Positions 9,486 through 17,781 of a DNA stretch of 36,521 nt are shown here, piece by piece. The first letter of the stretch is position 1. Each line of letters opens with the position of its first letter. The notes below the pieces were generated by a model, which had not been told where the DNA came from, made no database searches, and worked only from the letters and a program-made list of their open reading frames with translations. The stretch is from Fidelibacterota bacterium. Its GTDB lineage: Bacteria; Pseudomonadota; Alphaproteobacteria; Rhodospirillales; Rhodospirillaceae. The stretch covers positions 1-36,521 of the forward strand of contig CANKHC010000008.1 in assembly GCA_947481595.1 (NCBI GenBank), read 5' to 3'. Both the position numbers and the translations under genes were made by a program.

Positions 9486-10670
9486 TTATCGTCTTATAAG
9501 CGCGCCATTTTCGACGCTGAAAAACTGTGCTTTTTCGCCGAAATCTTCGAAAACGGCGGCGTCCGTCCCGGTCATCCAGGCCTGCGTGCCAAGGGCGGTA
9601 ATTTCCCCGAACAACGCCCCCCGGCGGGCCTGGTCCAAATGGGCCGCCACCTCGTCCAAAAGCAGGATCGGCGCATGCCCGCGTTTGGCCCGCTGCAGCC
9701 GCGCCTGGGCGAGCAGGATCGAGATCAACAGGGCCTTTTGCTCACCGGTCGAGCACAGCGCCGCCGGTTGGCCGTGGGAAGGATGGCCCGGAGCACTCAT
9801 GGCGGCCCCCAAATCGGAGCGGTGCGGCCCGGCGCCCGAGCCTTGCACACCGCGGCGTTCGTCCCAAAGGCTGCGGCGCATGGCGTCCTCGGCGTCCACC
9901 GCCGGCATGCTCGCAAGCCAAGCGTCGACGGTACCGACGAGCGCCAAGGTGGCCGCCGGAAAGGGCCCGCTTTTGGCGGCAAGTTCGCGGTTCAACCGCG
10001 CCACCACGTCGTGGCGCCCCGCCGCCAGCGCAATACCGTGGCGCGCCATGGTGTCTTCAAGCGCCGCGAACCACGCCGCATCGCCTTGGCTGTCGCGGAT
10101 CAACCGCAGACGCTGGCGATAAGCATGGTCGTAGGCCGCCATGCGGCCCGCGTGATCGGCATCGAATGCCGTCACCAGACGATCGAGAAACCTGCGCCGG
10201 CTGCCCGGTCCATCGAGAAACAGCCGGTCCATGGCCGGTGTGAGCCACAAGACCGCAACCTGGCGCGCCAAGGCTGCCGCACCTTTCGCCGGTTGTCCGT
10301 TGACGTGCACGGTGCGCCGTTCCTTGGCGCCAGCCATCAAACCCGTGCCCATCTCCAGGGATCCGTCCGGCGTGGAAAAGGTCGCGGCCACCGCCCAGCG
10401 CACAGGCCGATTTGCCGTGCCTTGCTGACGCGCGACGTCTGCGAGGTTTGCGCCGCGCAAGCCGCGTCCAGGTGACAGAAACGATAGGGCTTCCAGCAAG
10501 TTGGTTTTGCCGGCGCCGTTGGCGCCCGTCAGCACCACGGGCCGCGCATCGACGTCGGCGCGCAAAGACGCATAGGAACGGAAATCGGTGAGCTGGAGGC
10601 GTTGCACCGCGACGGTTGCGCGGGCGGGAGCGCCTGAAGGAGCGGGGCGGTCGGCCGGAGCGCTGCTCAC
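9486..10670 (-). CDS. recF: DNA replication/repair protein RecF
   Basis: This 394-residue SMC-like ATPase loads RecA, with RecO and RecR, at single-strand gaps. The Walker A motif is GANGAGKTNLLEA (49-61), preceded by LQLTDFRSYASL. The ABC-type signature is STGEQKALLISILLAQARL and the Walker B is APILLLDEVAAHLD. Translation starts at a GTG whose last two bases open the TGA stop of dnaN (GTGA, 10667-10670), so the two genes are translationally coupled. The first 20 or so residues (Pro/Ala-rich) are an extension absent from E. coli RecF (357 aa). An internal start is possible, but the stop-start overlap favours this one. Confidence 0.96.
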   Translation of the reverse strand: MSSAPADRPAPSGAPARATVAVQRLQLTDFRSYASLRADVDARPVVLTGANGAGKTNLLEALSFLSPGRGLRGANLADVARQQGTANRPVRWAVAATFSTPDGSLEMGTGLMAGAKERRTVHVNGQPAKGAAALARQVAVLWLTPAMDRLFLDGPGSRRRFLDRLVTAFDADHAGRMAAYDHAYRQRLRLIRDSQGDAAWFAALEDTMARHGIALAAGRHDVVARLNRELAAKSGPFPAATLALVGTVDAWLASMPAVDAEDAMRRSLWDERRGVQGSGAGPHRSDLGAAMSAPGHPSHGQPAALCSTGEQKALLISILLAQARLQRAKRGHAPILLLDEVAAHLDQARRGALFGEITALGTQAWMTGTDAAVFEDFGEKAQFFSVENGALIRR

Positions 10671-11785
10671 ACCCGCATCGGCATCAGCACATACATCGCC
10701 GAGCCGTCGGCAACATCGCGGATGACCGTGGGCGAAGCGGCGTCAGCCATGGTGAAACGCGCGGCGTCGCCTTCGATCTGCTGCAGGATCTCGAGCAGAT
10801 AGCGCGAATTGAAACCGATCTCGAGCTGGCCGGCGCTGTAGGTCGCCTCGACCTCTTCCACGGCGCTGCCGGCCTCGGGCGAAGACGCCGACAGGGTGAT
10901 CAAACCCTTCTCACAGCTCATCTTGATCGAGCGCGACTTCTCCGAGCTGATGGCGGAGACACGGTCAACCGCATCAAACAGCGCCTTGCGCTCGGCTTCC
11001 AGCACCTTGTCGTTGCCGGTGGGAATCACGCGCTCATAATCGGGGAAGGTGCCGTCGATCAGCTTGGACGTCAGGGTGACGTTGTCGAAGCCGAAGCGGA
11101 TTTTCGAATCCGACAGCGAGATCTTGATGTCGCCTGAGCTCTCGTCGATCAGCTTGCGCACTTCGATCACGGCTTTGCGCGGCACGATCACACCCGGCAT
11201 GCCGGCGGCACCCTCGGGCAGCGGCAGCTCGACGCGCGCGAGTCTGTGGCCGTCCGTAGCGACGGCGCGCAAGACCGCGACCTTGTCGCTCTTGGCGGCG
11301 TGCAGGTAGATGCCGTTCAGGTAATAGCGGGTTTCCTCGGTCGAGATGGCAAAGCGCGTGCGGTCGATCAGCCCGCGCAGATCGCTGGCGGGCAATTTGA
11401 AGCTATGCGTCAGATCGCCGTCGCTCATGGCCGGGAAATCTTCGACCGGCAGACTGGCCAAATTGAAACGCGAACGCCCCGCGGCGAGCGCGATCTGGCC
11501 GCCGTCCGAAGACGACGTCACCTCGACCTGAGCACCGTCGGGCAGCTTGCGCACGATGTCATAGAGCGTGTGCGCCGGCACGGTGGTGGCGCCACTCTTG
11601 CTGACCTCCGCCGCCGTGGTCTCGGCGATCTCGATGTCCATGTCGGTGGCGTTGAGCGCGAGGTGGCCCTTGGCCGCATCGATGCGCACGTTGGACAGGA
11701 TCGGGATGGTGTTGCGGCGCTCCACCACGCTTTGCACGTGACCCAGCGATTTAAGGAGGGCAGCCCGCTCGATGATGAGTTTCAT
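10667..11785 (-). CDS. dnaN: DNA polymerase III sliding clamp (beta subunit)
   Basis: The protein has 372 residues from ATG 11785, beginning MKLIIERAALLKSLGHVQSV. The frame is open 48 codons further upstream, but that stretch has no clamp similarity. Three clamp domains are recognisable, with RRNTIPILSNVRI near the start, RGLIDRTRFAISTEETRYYL at the start of domain 2, and the C-terminal YVLMPMRV that forms the partner-binding pocket. The protein is the ring that tethers polymerase III to DNA. It is 184 bases downstream of dnaA and overlaps recF by four bases. A GAATC site lies 8 bases upstream of the start, and a TATACT -10-like hexamer lies further up. Confidence 0.98.
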   Translation of the reverse strand: MKLIIERAALLKSLGHVQSVVERRNTIPILSNVRIDAAKGHLALNATDMDIEIAETTAAEVSKSGATTVPAHTLYDIVRKLPDGAQVEVTSSSDGGQIALAAGRSRFNLASLPVEDFPAMSDGDLTHSFKLPASDLRGLIDRTRFAISTEETRYYLNGIYLHAAKSDKVAVLRAVATDGHRLARVELPLPEGAAGMPGVIVPRKAVIEVRKLIDESSGDIKISLSDSKIRFGFDNVTLTSKLIDGTFPDYERVIPTGNDKVLEAERKALFDAVDRVSAISSEKSRSIKMSCEKGLITLSASSPEAGSAVEEVEATYSAGQLEIGFNSRYLLEILQQIEGDAARFTMADAASPTVIRDVADGSAMYVLMPMRV

Positions 11786-11868
11786 GTTTCTTGAATCTTG
11801 TGAAAGCGCGTCTGAACCGGCCGTCCCCAGCGTGTCAGGAGCGGCCGAGTCCCCTGAAAAGGGCGTTA

Positions 11869-11874
11869 AGTATA
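11869..11874 (-). promoter_or_regulatory. Possible -10 box of a dnaN promoter
   Basis: The - strand reads TATACT here, about 85 bases upstream of the dnaN ATG and within the dnaA-dnaN gap (11786-11969). No good -35 hexamer lies 16-18 bases upstream; the nearest is TTTACC with a 14-base spacer. The rest of the 184-base gap holds only a weak GGGG...CCCC hairpin and no clear terminator for dnaA, so dnaN may also be read through from dnaA. Confidence 0.3.
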
Positions 11875-11969
11875 GCCAGACTGCGCACGGTAAACCTAGG
11901 GGGAAAACAACCCCGGTCCCATTGAGCACAGGTTCAGAAAGAGCCCGAAATCCTTGGGTTGGGAGCGCC

Positions 11970-13391
11970 TCAGCTCTCGAGCATGCGCGTGAGCAGCTCG
12001 ACGTCCTCGGCGAAGTTGGTGTCGAGCTTTACCAGCTCTTCGACCTTCTTCACCGCATGCATGACGGTGGTGTGGTCGCGCCCGCCGAAGGCCCGGCCGA
12101 TTTCCGGCAGCGAACGCGAGGTCAGCTGCTTAGAGAGATACATCGCGACCTGGCGCGGACGGGCGACGGCGCGCGAGCGCCGCGCCGAGCTCATGTCCGA
12201 GATGCGGATCTTGAAGTGTTCGGCGACGCGCTTTTGAATTTCTTCCATGGTCAGGCGGCGGTCGTGGGCGCGCAGCAGGTCCTGTAACAGATCCTGGGCA
12301 GCCTCGAGGGTCAACTGACCGCCGACGAGCTGAACGTGCGCCACCAGGCGGGTCAGCGCCCCTTCCAGCTCGCGCACATTGGAGGTGATCTTGTGGGCGA
12401 GGAATTCCTTGACCTTCTGCGGCACCGCTACACCCAGCTGTTCGGCCTTGGCATCGAGGATGCCCAGACGCAGCTCGAAGGTGGTCGGGTGCAGGTCGGC
12501 CACGAGCCCAGAGGACAGGCGCGAGCGCAAACGGTCGCCGATTTCCTCAAGGTTCGACGGCGACTTGTCGGCCGAAAGCACGATCTGGCGGCCCTGATCG
12601 ACCAGGGCGTTGAAGGTGTGGAAGAACTCTTCCTGGGTCGAATCCTTGCCCGAAATGAACTGCACGTCGTCGATCATCAGCACGTCGACCGAGCGGAACT
12701 GCTCCTTGAAGGAGACCATGTCCTGGTTCCGAAGTGCGCGCACGAAGGAGTACATGAACTTTTCGGCCGAGAGATAAACGACCTTTCTGTGCGGCGTGCG
12801 GTTGCGGATTTCGTGGGCGATCGCGTGCATCAGGTGGGTCTTGCCCAGGCCAACGCCGCCATACAGGAACAGCGGATTGAAGCTGACCTGGTCGGATTCG
12901 GCGACGCGCTTGGCAGCGGCGTAGGCGAACTCATTGGGCTTGCCGACGACGAAATTGTCGAAGTTGTAGCGCGGGTCCAAGGGGGCCGAGAGTTCGACCC
13001 CGCCGGCAAAAACGGGCGCGGTCACGCTGGCGGCACGCACCGGGGCGCTGGCGGTGCGCTGGGAGGCGTGCGGGGCGCGAGCTTGTTTTTCGCCGGATTG
13101 CGTTACTGACTTTTCTGCGGGACGCGCGCTGTCGACCTTGAGGGTGACCTTACGCACGGAAGGGTTTTCGCCGTTCCACAGCGCACGGATGCGCTCGGCG
13201 TAATGGGTGGAGATCCAATCCTTCATGAAGCGCGTCGGCACGGAGAGTTCGACCTCGCCGTTGCGCAAACTGGCCGGGGTAATAGGGCTCACCCAGCTCT
13301 TGAAGACAGAGTCACCGAATTCCTGTTTGAGGCGCGTCTTGACGCGATCCCATTCAGCCTGGTCGACGGCCGATTCCTCGAAACTCTTCAC
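11970..13391 (-). CDS. dnaA: Chromosomal replication initiator protein DnaA
   Basis: The 473-residue protein starts at GTG 13391, with GAGGGGG about 10 bases upstream. Domain I (1-85) includes FGDSVFKSWVSPI. A Ser/Ala/Pro-rich linker spans about 86-140. The AAA+ domain has Walker A GGVGLGKTH (178-186), Walker B LMIDDVQF (238-245) and sensor segment GDRLRSRLSSGLVADL. The C-terminal DNA-binding domain carries the DnaA signature RSLPEIGRAFGGRDHTTVMH (426-445). ATP-bound DnaA opens the origin and controls other genes. The gene begins the - strand cluster dnaA-dnaN-recF-gyrB. Upstream lies a 609-base non-coding region and then rpsT, an arrangement common in alphaproteobacteria. Confidence 0.98.
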   Translation of the reverse strand: MKSFEESAVDQAEWDRVKTRLKQEFGDSVFKSWVSPITPASLRNGEVELSVPTRFMKDWISTHYAERIRALWNGENPSVRKVTLKVDSARPAEKSVTQSGEKQARAPHASQRTASAPVRAASVTAPVFAGGVELSAPLDPRYNFDNFVVGKPNEFAYAAAKRVAESDQVSFNPLFLYGGVGLGKTHLMHAIAHEIRNRTPHRKVVYLSAEKFMYSFVRALRNQDMVSFKEQFRSVDVLMIDDVQFISGKDSTQEEFFHTFNALVDQGRQIVLSADKSPSNLEEIGDRLRSRLSSGLVADLHPTTFELRLGILDAKAEQLGVAVPQKVKEFLAHKITSNVRELEGALTRLVAHVQLVGGQLTLEAAQDLLQDLLRAHDRRLTMEEIQKRVAEHFKIRISDMSSARRSRAVARPRQVAMYLSKQLTSRSLPEIGRAFGGRDHTTVMHAVKKVEELVKLDTNFAEDVELLTRMLES

Positions 13392-13550
13392 GGCTTACAC
13401 TGCCCCCTCGACAACAGACCACCCTCCGCCCCGACACGGCGACGAATTGTTGGTCTTTACGGTGCTTCCCCTTAACCCTCTTAGCAACGTCTCAAGAGGC
13501 CCTTGGTTGCGGCTCTCAAAACGTTTGTCTCAACTCACCCGCAGAACTTC

Positions 13551-13610
13551 AAAAAATACGACACCGAAGAATGCGACACGGAGAAATTTGATCCAGAAAA
13601 ATTTGACGTG
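13551..13610. repeat. Four degenerate 15-bp tandem repeats
   Basis: The units are AAAAAATACGACACC, GAAGAATGCGACACG, GAGAAATTTGATCCA and GAAAAATTTGACGTG, end to end. Read in the + strand frame that ends at TGA 13626-13628, each unit encodes a pentapeptide of the form (K/E)(K/E)(Y/C/F)D(T/P/V). The frame is open from 13485 and could start at TTG 13503, but AAGAGG lies only 3 bases before that codon. It is either a tiny acidic-repeat protein, a decayed gene end, or a non-coding AT-rich repeat near dnaA. Confidence 0.55.
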
Positions 13611-13944
13611 CCACGCATTGAAGCTTGAGAGCTGTTTGTATCTGAACCAGCCCTTGCGTGATTATTTTTGATCCTGATCGTGTTGAGATCCGAAGCTGGC
13701 CCGATGTGTTTGCCCCGACGTGTATGCGGTGGCGCGGAACGCAGCGGTATCGCTTCGTGGGTTCAATGTAGCGGGCAGCACGGTGCAGACAAGTGCAAAG
13801 ATGTGTTGACAGTTTTTTTCAAAATCACGCACCGACGTTCGTAGTTCTTCAGACAAACCGCGAGAGCGTTGATTCGCAACGACTTGATTTGTAACTCGGT
13901 GCGTCTGCCTGAGTCGCACTGCAGTCCACGCAATAGATGTGGGT

Positions 13945-13967
13945 CCCGCGTGCCGATGACACGCAGG
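13945..13967 (-). other. Hairpin downstream of rpsT
   Basis: CCCGCGTG (13945-13952) pairs with CACGCAGG (13960-13967), an 8-bp stem with one G-T pair and a 7-base loop. It starts 33 bases after the rpsT stop on the - strand. There is no T-run, so it would be a weak terminator or an RNA-stabilising 3' structure rather than a standard intrinsic terminator. Confidence 0.35.
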
Positions 13968-14000
13968 ATGCGGCAGGGATGAAAAGCTTGAGAGGGAAGT

Positions 14001-14267
14001 TTAGGCGGCGATCTTTTTGACGCGCGCCGTCAGACGCGAGAGCTTGCGCGAGACGGTCTTCTTGTGAAGCACGCCTTTCGAAGCGCCGCGCATCATCTCA
14101 GGAACGACCTGCTTGAGCGCAGCGAGCGCTGCCTTCTGGTCACCCGAAGTGATGGCCGTCTCGACCGCTTTGACGAAGCTGCGGATGCGGCTCATGCGGG
14201 CGTGGTTGACGCCTTCGGCACGGGCGTTGCGGCGGATACGTTTCTTGGCGGATTTGTGCTGAGCCAT
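14001..14267 (-). CDS. rpsT: 30S ribosomal protein S20
   Basis: The 88-residue basic protein begins [20 protein letters not shown] and ends [16 protein letters not shown], the full S20 pattern with the usual length. S20 binds the 5' and 3' minor domains of 16S rRNA during small-subunit assembly. It is transcribed alone from a strong promoter at 14306-14334, giving a leader of about 30 bases. The start is ATG at 14267 and a GAATC methylation-type site overlaps the leader at 14270-14274. Its place directly upstream of dnaA on the same strand is a common alphaproteobacterial arrangement. Confidence 0.98.
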   Translation of the reverse strand: MAQHKSAKKRIRRNARAEGVNHARMSRIRSFVKAVETAITSGDQKAALAALKQVVPEMMRGASKGVLHKKTVSRKLSRLTARVKKIAA

Positions 14268-14305
14268 AGGAATCAGAGGTCCAATTTGTCGCGTAAGGAG
14301 CGCGG

Positions 14306-14334
14306 CTTATAGGAGATGCCTCAATATTCGTCAA
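14306..14334 (-). promoter_or_regulatory. rpsT promoter (sigma-70 type)
   Basis: On the - strand TTGACG (14334-14329) is followed after exactly 17 bases by TATAAG (14311-14306). The match to the housekeeping consensus and the ideal spacing make this the clearest promoter in the window. Transcription would begin near 14299, about 30 bases before the rpsT start codon. Confidence 0.75.
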
Positions 14335-14434
14335 CCGGGGCCTAAAGGACGGCGGAGGGCCTTACAAACCCAGGGTGAGAGAGCCCCCTGAAGCGCACGC
14401 CAGGCGACTCGCGGGGCACCCTTAAGACTGGCAC

Positions 14435-15271
14435 TTAAGCTTGGCAGCGGGCGCAATAAAAAGTCGAGCGGCCGCCTTGGACGATGCGTTTGACGGCATG
14501 ACCCAAGCCCTTCTTTTTACATGTCCCGCAGGATTCGCCTTCGCGGCCGTAGACTTGCCAGGAATCCTGGAAGTAGCCGAGCTCGCCCGACGGCTGTACG
14601 TGGTCGCGCAAGGACGAACCCCCGGCTTTGATCGCCTGGCGCAGGACCTCCTTGATCACCGGCACCAGGGCCTGGGCGCGCCCGCCCGCCACCGTGCCGG
14701 CCTTGCGCTTGGGCGAGATCCCGGCGCGGTAGAGACTTTCGCAGGCATAGATATTGCCGACTCCGACGACGATGCGCTGATCCATCAGCGCTACCTTGAT
14801 CGAGGTCTTGCGGCCTTTGAGGGATGCCGACAGCGACTCCGCGTTGAACGACTCGCTCAGGGCATCGGGACCTAAATGGCGGAAGAATTTGTGCGCATCG
14901 AGTTCGCTTTGCTGAGCCAGCGCCATCAGCCCGAAGCGGCGCGGATCATTGAACGTGATCTGCGTGCCCTCGTCGGTGGTGAAGACAACGTGATCGTGTT
15001 TCCCCGGAGAGACCGCTTGCGGGGAAATGGTCATGCGCCCTGACATGCCTAGGTGCACGATCAACACCTGGCCATCGTCGAGGTCCATCATCACGTACTT
15101 GGCGCGGCGATAGATGCGCGCCACTTGCCGGCCGGTGAGCGCCCCGGCCAGGCCTTTGGGGAAGGGGATGCGCAGGTCCTTGCGCCGCACATCGACGTGG
15201 GCGAAGCGGCGGCCTTTGAGCACGCCCTGCAAGCCGCGGCAGACGGTTTCGACCTCAGGCAACTCAGGCAT
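14435..15271 (-). CDS. mutM: Formamidopyrimidine-DNA glycosylase
   Basis: This 278-residue bifunctional glycosylase/AP lyase removes 8-oxoguanine and formamidopyrimidines. The N-terminus MPELPEVETVCRGL supplies the catalytic Pro2 and Glu3. The helix-two-turn-helix part includes RIVVGVGNIYACESLYRAGI. The C-terminal zinc finger is complete, with CGTC and YCARC pairs around the QGGRSTF DNA-binding turn. The length is normal. It is divergent from ubiE, with a 112-base gap containing a perfect ATAGGC/GCCTAT dyad. The gap downstream to rpsT (14268-14434) holds the rpsT promoter. Confidence 0.97.
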   Translation of the reverse strand: MPELPEVETVCRGLQGVLKGRRFAHVDVRRKDLRIPFPKGLAGALTGRQVARIYRRAKYVMMDLDDGQVLIVHLGMSGRMTISPQAVSPGKHDHVVFTTDEGTQITFNDPRRFGLMALAQQSELDAHKFFRHLGPDALSESFNAESLSASLKGRKTSIKVALMDQRIVVGVGNIYACESLYRAGISPKRKAGTVAGGRAQALVPVIKEVLRQAIKAGGSSLRDHVQPSGELGYFQDSWQVYGREGESCGTCKKKGLGHAVKRIVQGGRSTFYCARCQA

Positions 15272-15345
15272 CGCAAAATCCTATAGGCGGGGCTGGATTG
15301 GCATAGCACGGCAAGGGCGTGCCCGCCGGATTCATGGCTTTTAAT

Positions 15346-15360
15346 ATAGGCTTGGCCTAT
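15346..15360. promoter_or_regulatory. Perfect dyad between mutM and ubiE
   Basis: ATAGGC (15346-15351), spacer TTG, GCCTAT (15355-15360). The dyad lies 24 bases upstream of the ubiE ATG and 75 bases upstream of the mutM start, in a position suited to a repressor site or to a small hairpin in the ubiE leader. AAGAGGCAGG next to the ubiE start is its ribosome binding site. No regulator can be named. Confidence 0.35.
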
Positions 15361-15383
15361 GTTCCGGCAATAAGAGGCAGGCC

Positions 15384-16154
15384 ATGGCTGAGCGAACGAA
15401 TCCGGAATCATCCCAGACCACGCATTTCGGCTTCCGCACCGTAGCGGAAGACGAGAAGCAGGGCCTTGTGCGCGGTGTCTTCGACGCCGTCGCGCCGAAG
15501 TACGACCTGATGAACGACCTGATGAGTGCCGGCATCCATCGCCTCTGGAAAGCCGCCATGATCGACTGGCTCGCCCCGCGCGCCGGCCAGCAGATCGTCG
15601 ACGTCGCGGGCGGCACCGGCGACATCGCCTTCCGCCTGCGCGAGCGCATGGGGGAATCGAGCGAGCCCGTCACCATTTGCGACATCAATGCCGAGATGCT
15701 GGGTGCCGGGCGTGACCGCGCCCTCGATGGCGGCAGACTCGAAGGCATCCATTGGGTCTGCGGCAACGCCGAGGCCCTGCCGTTCCCCGACATGAGCTTC
15801 GACGCCTATACCATCGCTTTTGGTCTGCGCAACGTCACCCATATCGACACCGCCTTGGCCGAGGCGCGGCGCGTGCTCAAGCCGGGCGGGCGCATGCTGT
15901 GCCTGGAATTCAGCAAGGTCGTCGTCCCGGTGCTGGATGGGCTTTACGACACCTATTCTTTCCGGGTACTGCCCTGGCTGGGCGGCCTGGTTGCCGGAGA
16001 CCGCGAGGCCTACCTCTACCTGGCCGAAAGCATCCGCCGTTTCCCGGCGCAAAAGGAGCTCGAGGCGCGCATGACCACCGCCGGCTTCCATCACGTCAAA
16101 CACCGCAACCTTTCTGGCGGCATCGCGGCCATTCATTCCGGCTGGCGGATCTGA
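15384..16154 (+). CDS. ubiE: Ubiquinone/menaquinone C-methyltransferase UbiE
   Basis: This 256-residue SAM-dependent enzyme methylates the ring carbon in ubiquinone synthesis (2-methoxy-6-polyprenyl-benzoquinol methylase) and can act on demethylmenaquinone. The family signature YDLMNDLMSAGIHRLWK is near residue 37, SAM-binding motif I is VVDVAGGTGDIAFRL, and the second signature RVLKPGGRMLCLEFSK is present. The C-terminal GGIAAIHSGWRI is also standard. The start ATG has AAGAGG just upstream. It is followed 18-21 bases later by ubiB, so the two probably share one transcript, as is usual in alphaproteobacteria. Confidence 0.97.
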   Translation: MAERTNPESSQTTHFGFRTVAEDEKQGLVRGVFDAVAPKYDLMNDLMSAGIHRLWKAAMIDWLAPRAGQQIVDVAGGTGDIAFRLRERMGESSEPVTICDINAEMLGAGRDRALDGGRLEGIHWVCGNAEALPFPDMSFDAYTIAFGLRNVTHIDTALAEARRVLKPGGRMLCLEFSKVVVPVLDGLYDTYSFRVLPWLGGLVAGDREAYLYLAESIRRFPAQKELEARMTTAGFHHVKHRNLSGGIAAIHSGWRI

Positions 16155-16175
16155 GCGCCCGATGTCTTTCCCGTG

Positions 16176-17732
16176 ATGTTTTCCACCTTCCGCCACCTTT
16201 CGCGCCTCGCCGGCATCGCGCGCAGCTTCGCGCGCCACGACGCACTGTTCCTCTTTGAGCTGCACCCGGCAGGCGCTGGATTCGCGCGCGTGGCCAGCCT
16301 GGCGTGGCGCCCGCGCGCCGCGGTCAAAGGCCTGCGCCCCGGACAGCGCTTGGCCTTGGCGCTGACCGCCCTTGGCCCCACCTTCATCAAGTTCGGCCAA
16401 GCCTTGTCGATTCGCGCCGACCTATTAGGCGAGCAGGTCGCCGCCGATCTTTCCAGCCTGCAAGACCGCCTGCCGCCGTTCCCCTTCGCCGCCGCCAAAG
16501 CCAGCATCGAAGCCGACTTCGGCGTGCCGCTCAGCGCGCTCTACACAAGCTTCGAGGAAATCCCGGTCGCCGCGGCCTCCATTGCCCAGGTGCATTTCGC
16601 CGTCGACTCGGAGGGGCGCGAAGTCGCGGTGAAGGTGCTGCGTCCCGGCATTCACTTGGCCTTCGCCCGCGACATCGACGCGCTGGCCTGGGTCGCCTCC
16701 CTCGCCGAACGTCATGCGCCCCAGCTCACGCGCCTGAAGCCTATTGAAGTTGTTGCTACCTTCGCCGAATCGGTCCGCATCGAGATGGACCTGCGTTTCG
16801 AGGCGGCCTCCGCCCAGGAGATGGCCGAGAATTTCGCCGGCGATCCCACGTTCAAGATTCCCGCCGTCGATTGGCAGCGCACCGCCGAACACACTCTCAC
16901 CCTCGAGCGCGTCTCAGGGGCCCGCGTCGATACCCCCGCCGCCGTCGCGGCGCTCGGCGTCGATCCCGTTGCCCTGGTGAAGACCGCCGGCGAAGTGTTT
17001 TTCAAAATGGTCTTCCGCCACGGCTTCTTCCACGCCGACATGCATCCTGGGAATCTGTTCGTGACCCCCGAGGGCACGTTGATCGGCATGGACTTCGGCA
17101 TCATGGGCCGCGTCGATGCCGCCACCCAAAAGACCTTGGGCGAGATGCTGCTGGGCTTCCTCACCCGCGACTACCGCCGCGTCGCCGAGGTCCACATCGC
17201 CGCCGGCTATGTGCCGGCGCACAAAAACGTCGATGCCTTCGCGCAAGCCTGCCGCACCATCGCCGAGCCCATCCTCGGAAAACCCATTGCCGACATCTCT
17301 ATCGCACGCCTGCTCGGCCAGCTTTTTGCCATCACCGAAACCTTCGAGATGCAGACCCAGCCGCAGCTGCTTCTTCTGCAAAAGAGCATGCTGCTGGCCG
17401 AAGGCGTGGGCCGCACGCTGGCGCCGAACGTCAACATGTGGGAATTGGCGAGGCCCTTGATCGAGGACTGGATGCGCGAACGCTTAGGCCCCGCCGGCAA
17501 GGTTCAGGACGCGATCAGCACCACCATTGCGACCTTGGAGAAGATTCCCCATATCATCGAGCGCGTCGACGGCCTCACCGCCGATATGGCCAAAGGCGGG
17601 CTCAAGCTGCACCCCGATACCGCGCGGGCCATCCGCGGCGAGGGCACCAGCCAACGGCGTATGGCGCGCTTTGCCCTGTGGGCGCCGTGGGTCGTGGCGG
17701 CGGCGCTACTCGCGGCGCTCATGTTCCGTTAA
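16176..17732 (+). CDS. ubiB: Ubiquinone biosynthesis protein UbiB (atypical kinase/ATPase)
   Basis: The protein has 518 residues from ATG 16176; GTG 16173 directly before it is an alternative. It belongs to the ABC1/ADCK/UbiB family of protein-kinase-like ATPases that supports ubiquinone synthesis. The family-specific KxGQ motif is FIKFGQALSIRADL near residue 72, the Ala-rich loop is VAAASIAQVH, the lysine strand is REVAVKVLRPG, and the catalytic and metal sites are HADMHPGNLFV and MDFGIMGR. A C-terminal hydrophobic helix (FALWAPWVVAAALLAALMF) anchors it in the inner membrane. It sits between ubiE and coaBC on the same strand. Confidence 0.96.
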   Translation: MFSTFRHLSRLAGIARSFARHDALFLFELHPAGAGFARVASLAWRPRAAVKGLRPGQRLALALTALGPTFIKFGQALSIRADLLGEQVAADLSSLQDRLPPFPFAAAKASIEADFGVPLSALYTSFEEIPVAAASIAQVHFAVDSEGREVAVKVLRPGIHLAFARDIDALAWVASLAERHAPQLTRLKPIEVVATFAESVRIEMDLRFEAASAQEMAENFAGDPTFKIPAVDWQRTAEHTLTLERVSGARVDTPAAVAALGVDPVALVKTAGEVFFKMVFRHGFFHADMHPGNLFVTPEGTLIGMDFGIMGRVDAATQKTLGEMLLGFLTRDYRRVAEVHIAAGYVPAHKNVDAFAQACRTIAEPILGKPIADISIARLLGQLFAITETFEMQTQPQLLLLQKSMLLAEGVGRTLAPNVNMWELARPLIEDWMRERLGPAGKVQDAISTTIATLEKIPHIIERVDGLTADMAKGGLKLHPDTARAIRGEGTSQRRMARFALWAPWVVAAALLAALMFR

Positions 17733-17781
17733 GGCCTTGCGATCTATACTTTAAGCTCGTGTTTTCTGCCTGGAATTCCGC

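Larger units (their letters stand above)
13392..14000. other. 609-base dnaA-rpsT intergenic region
   Basis: No standard gene is seen. I looked for DnaA boxes (TTWTNCACA) on both strands and found no convincing copy, so this does not look like a classical origin. The region holds four 15-bp repeats (13551-13610), GANTC sites at 13871-13875 and 13911-13915, a hairpin at 13945-13967, and a + strand TTGACA (13806-13811) without a partner -10. A weak - strand promoter pair, TTGTCT (13787-13792) and TACATT (13765-13770) with a 16-base spacer, could serve dnaA. An 85-codon - strand frame at 13662-13919 has no recognisable features and is probably chance. Confidence 0.55.

Noticed and set aside
13662-13919. 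An 85-codon - strand frame between rpsT and dnaA
   Set aside because: There is no ribosome binding site, no hydrophobic or conserved pattern, and it spans the likely dnaA promoter area.
13392-14000. Chromosomal replication origin upstream of dnaA
   Set aside because: No convincing TTWTNCACA-type DnaA box was found on either strand by reading; the AT-rich repeat alone is not enough. In several alphaproteobacteria the origin lies elsewhere.
15272-15383. A riboswitch or leader peptide between mutM and ubiE
   Set aside because: Only a 6-bp dyad is present; no conserved aptamer elements or short coding frame with regulatory codons were found.
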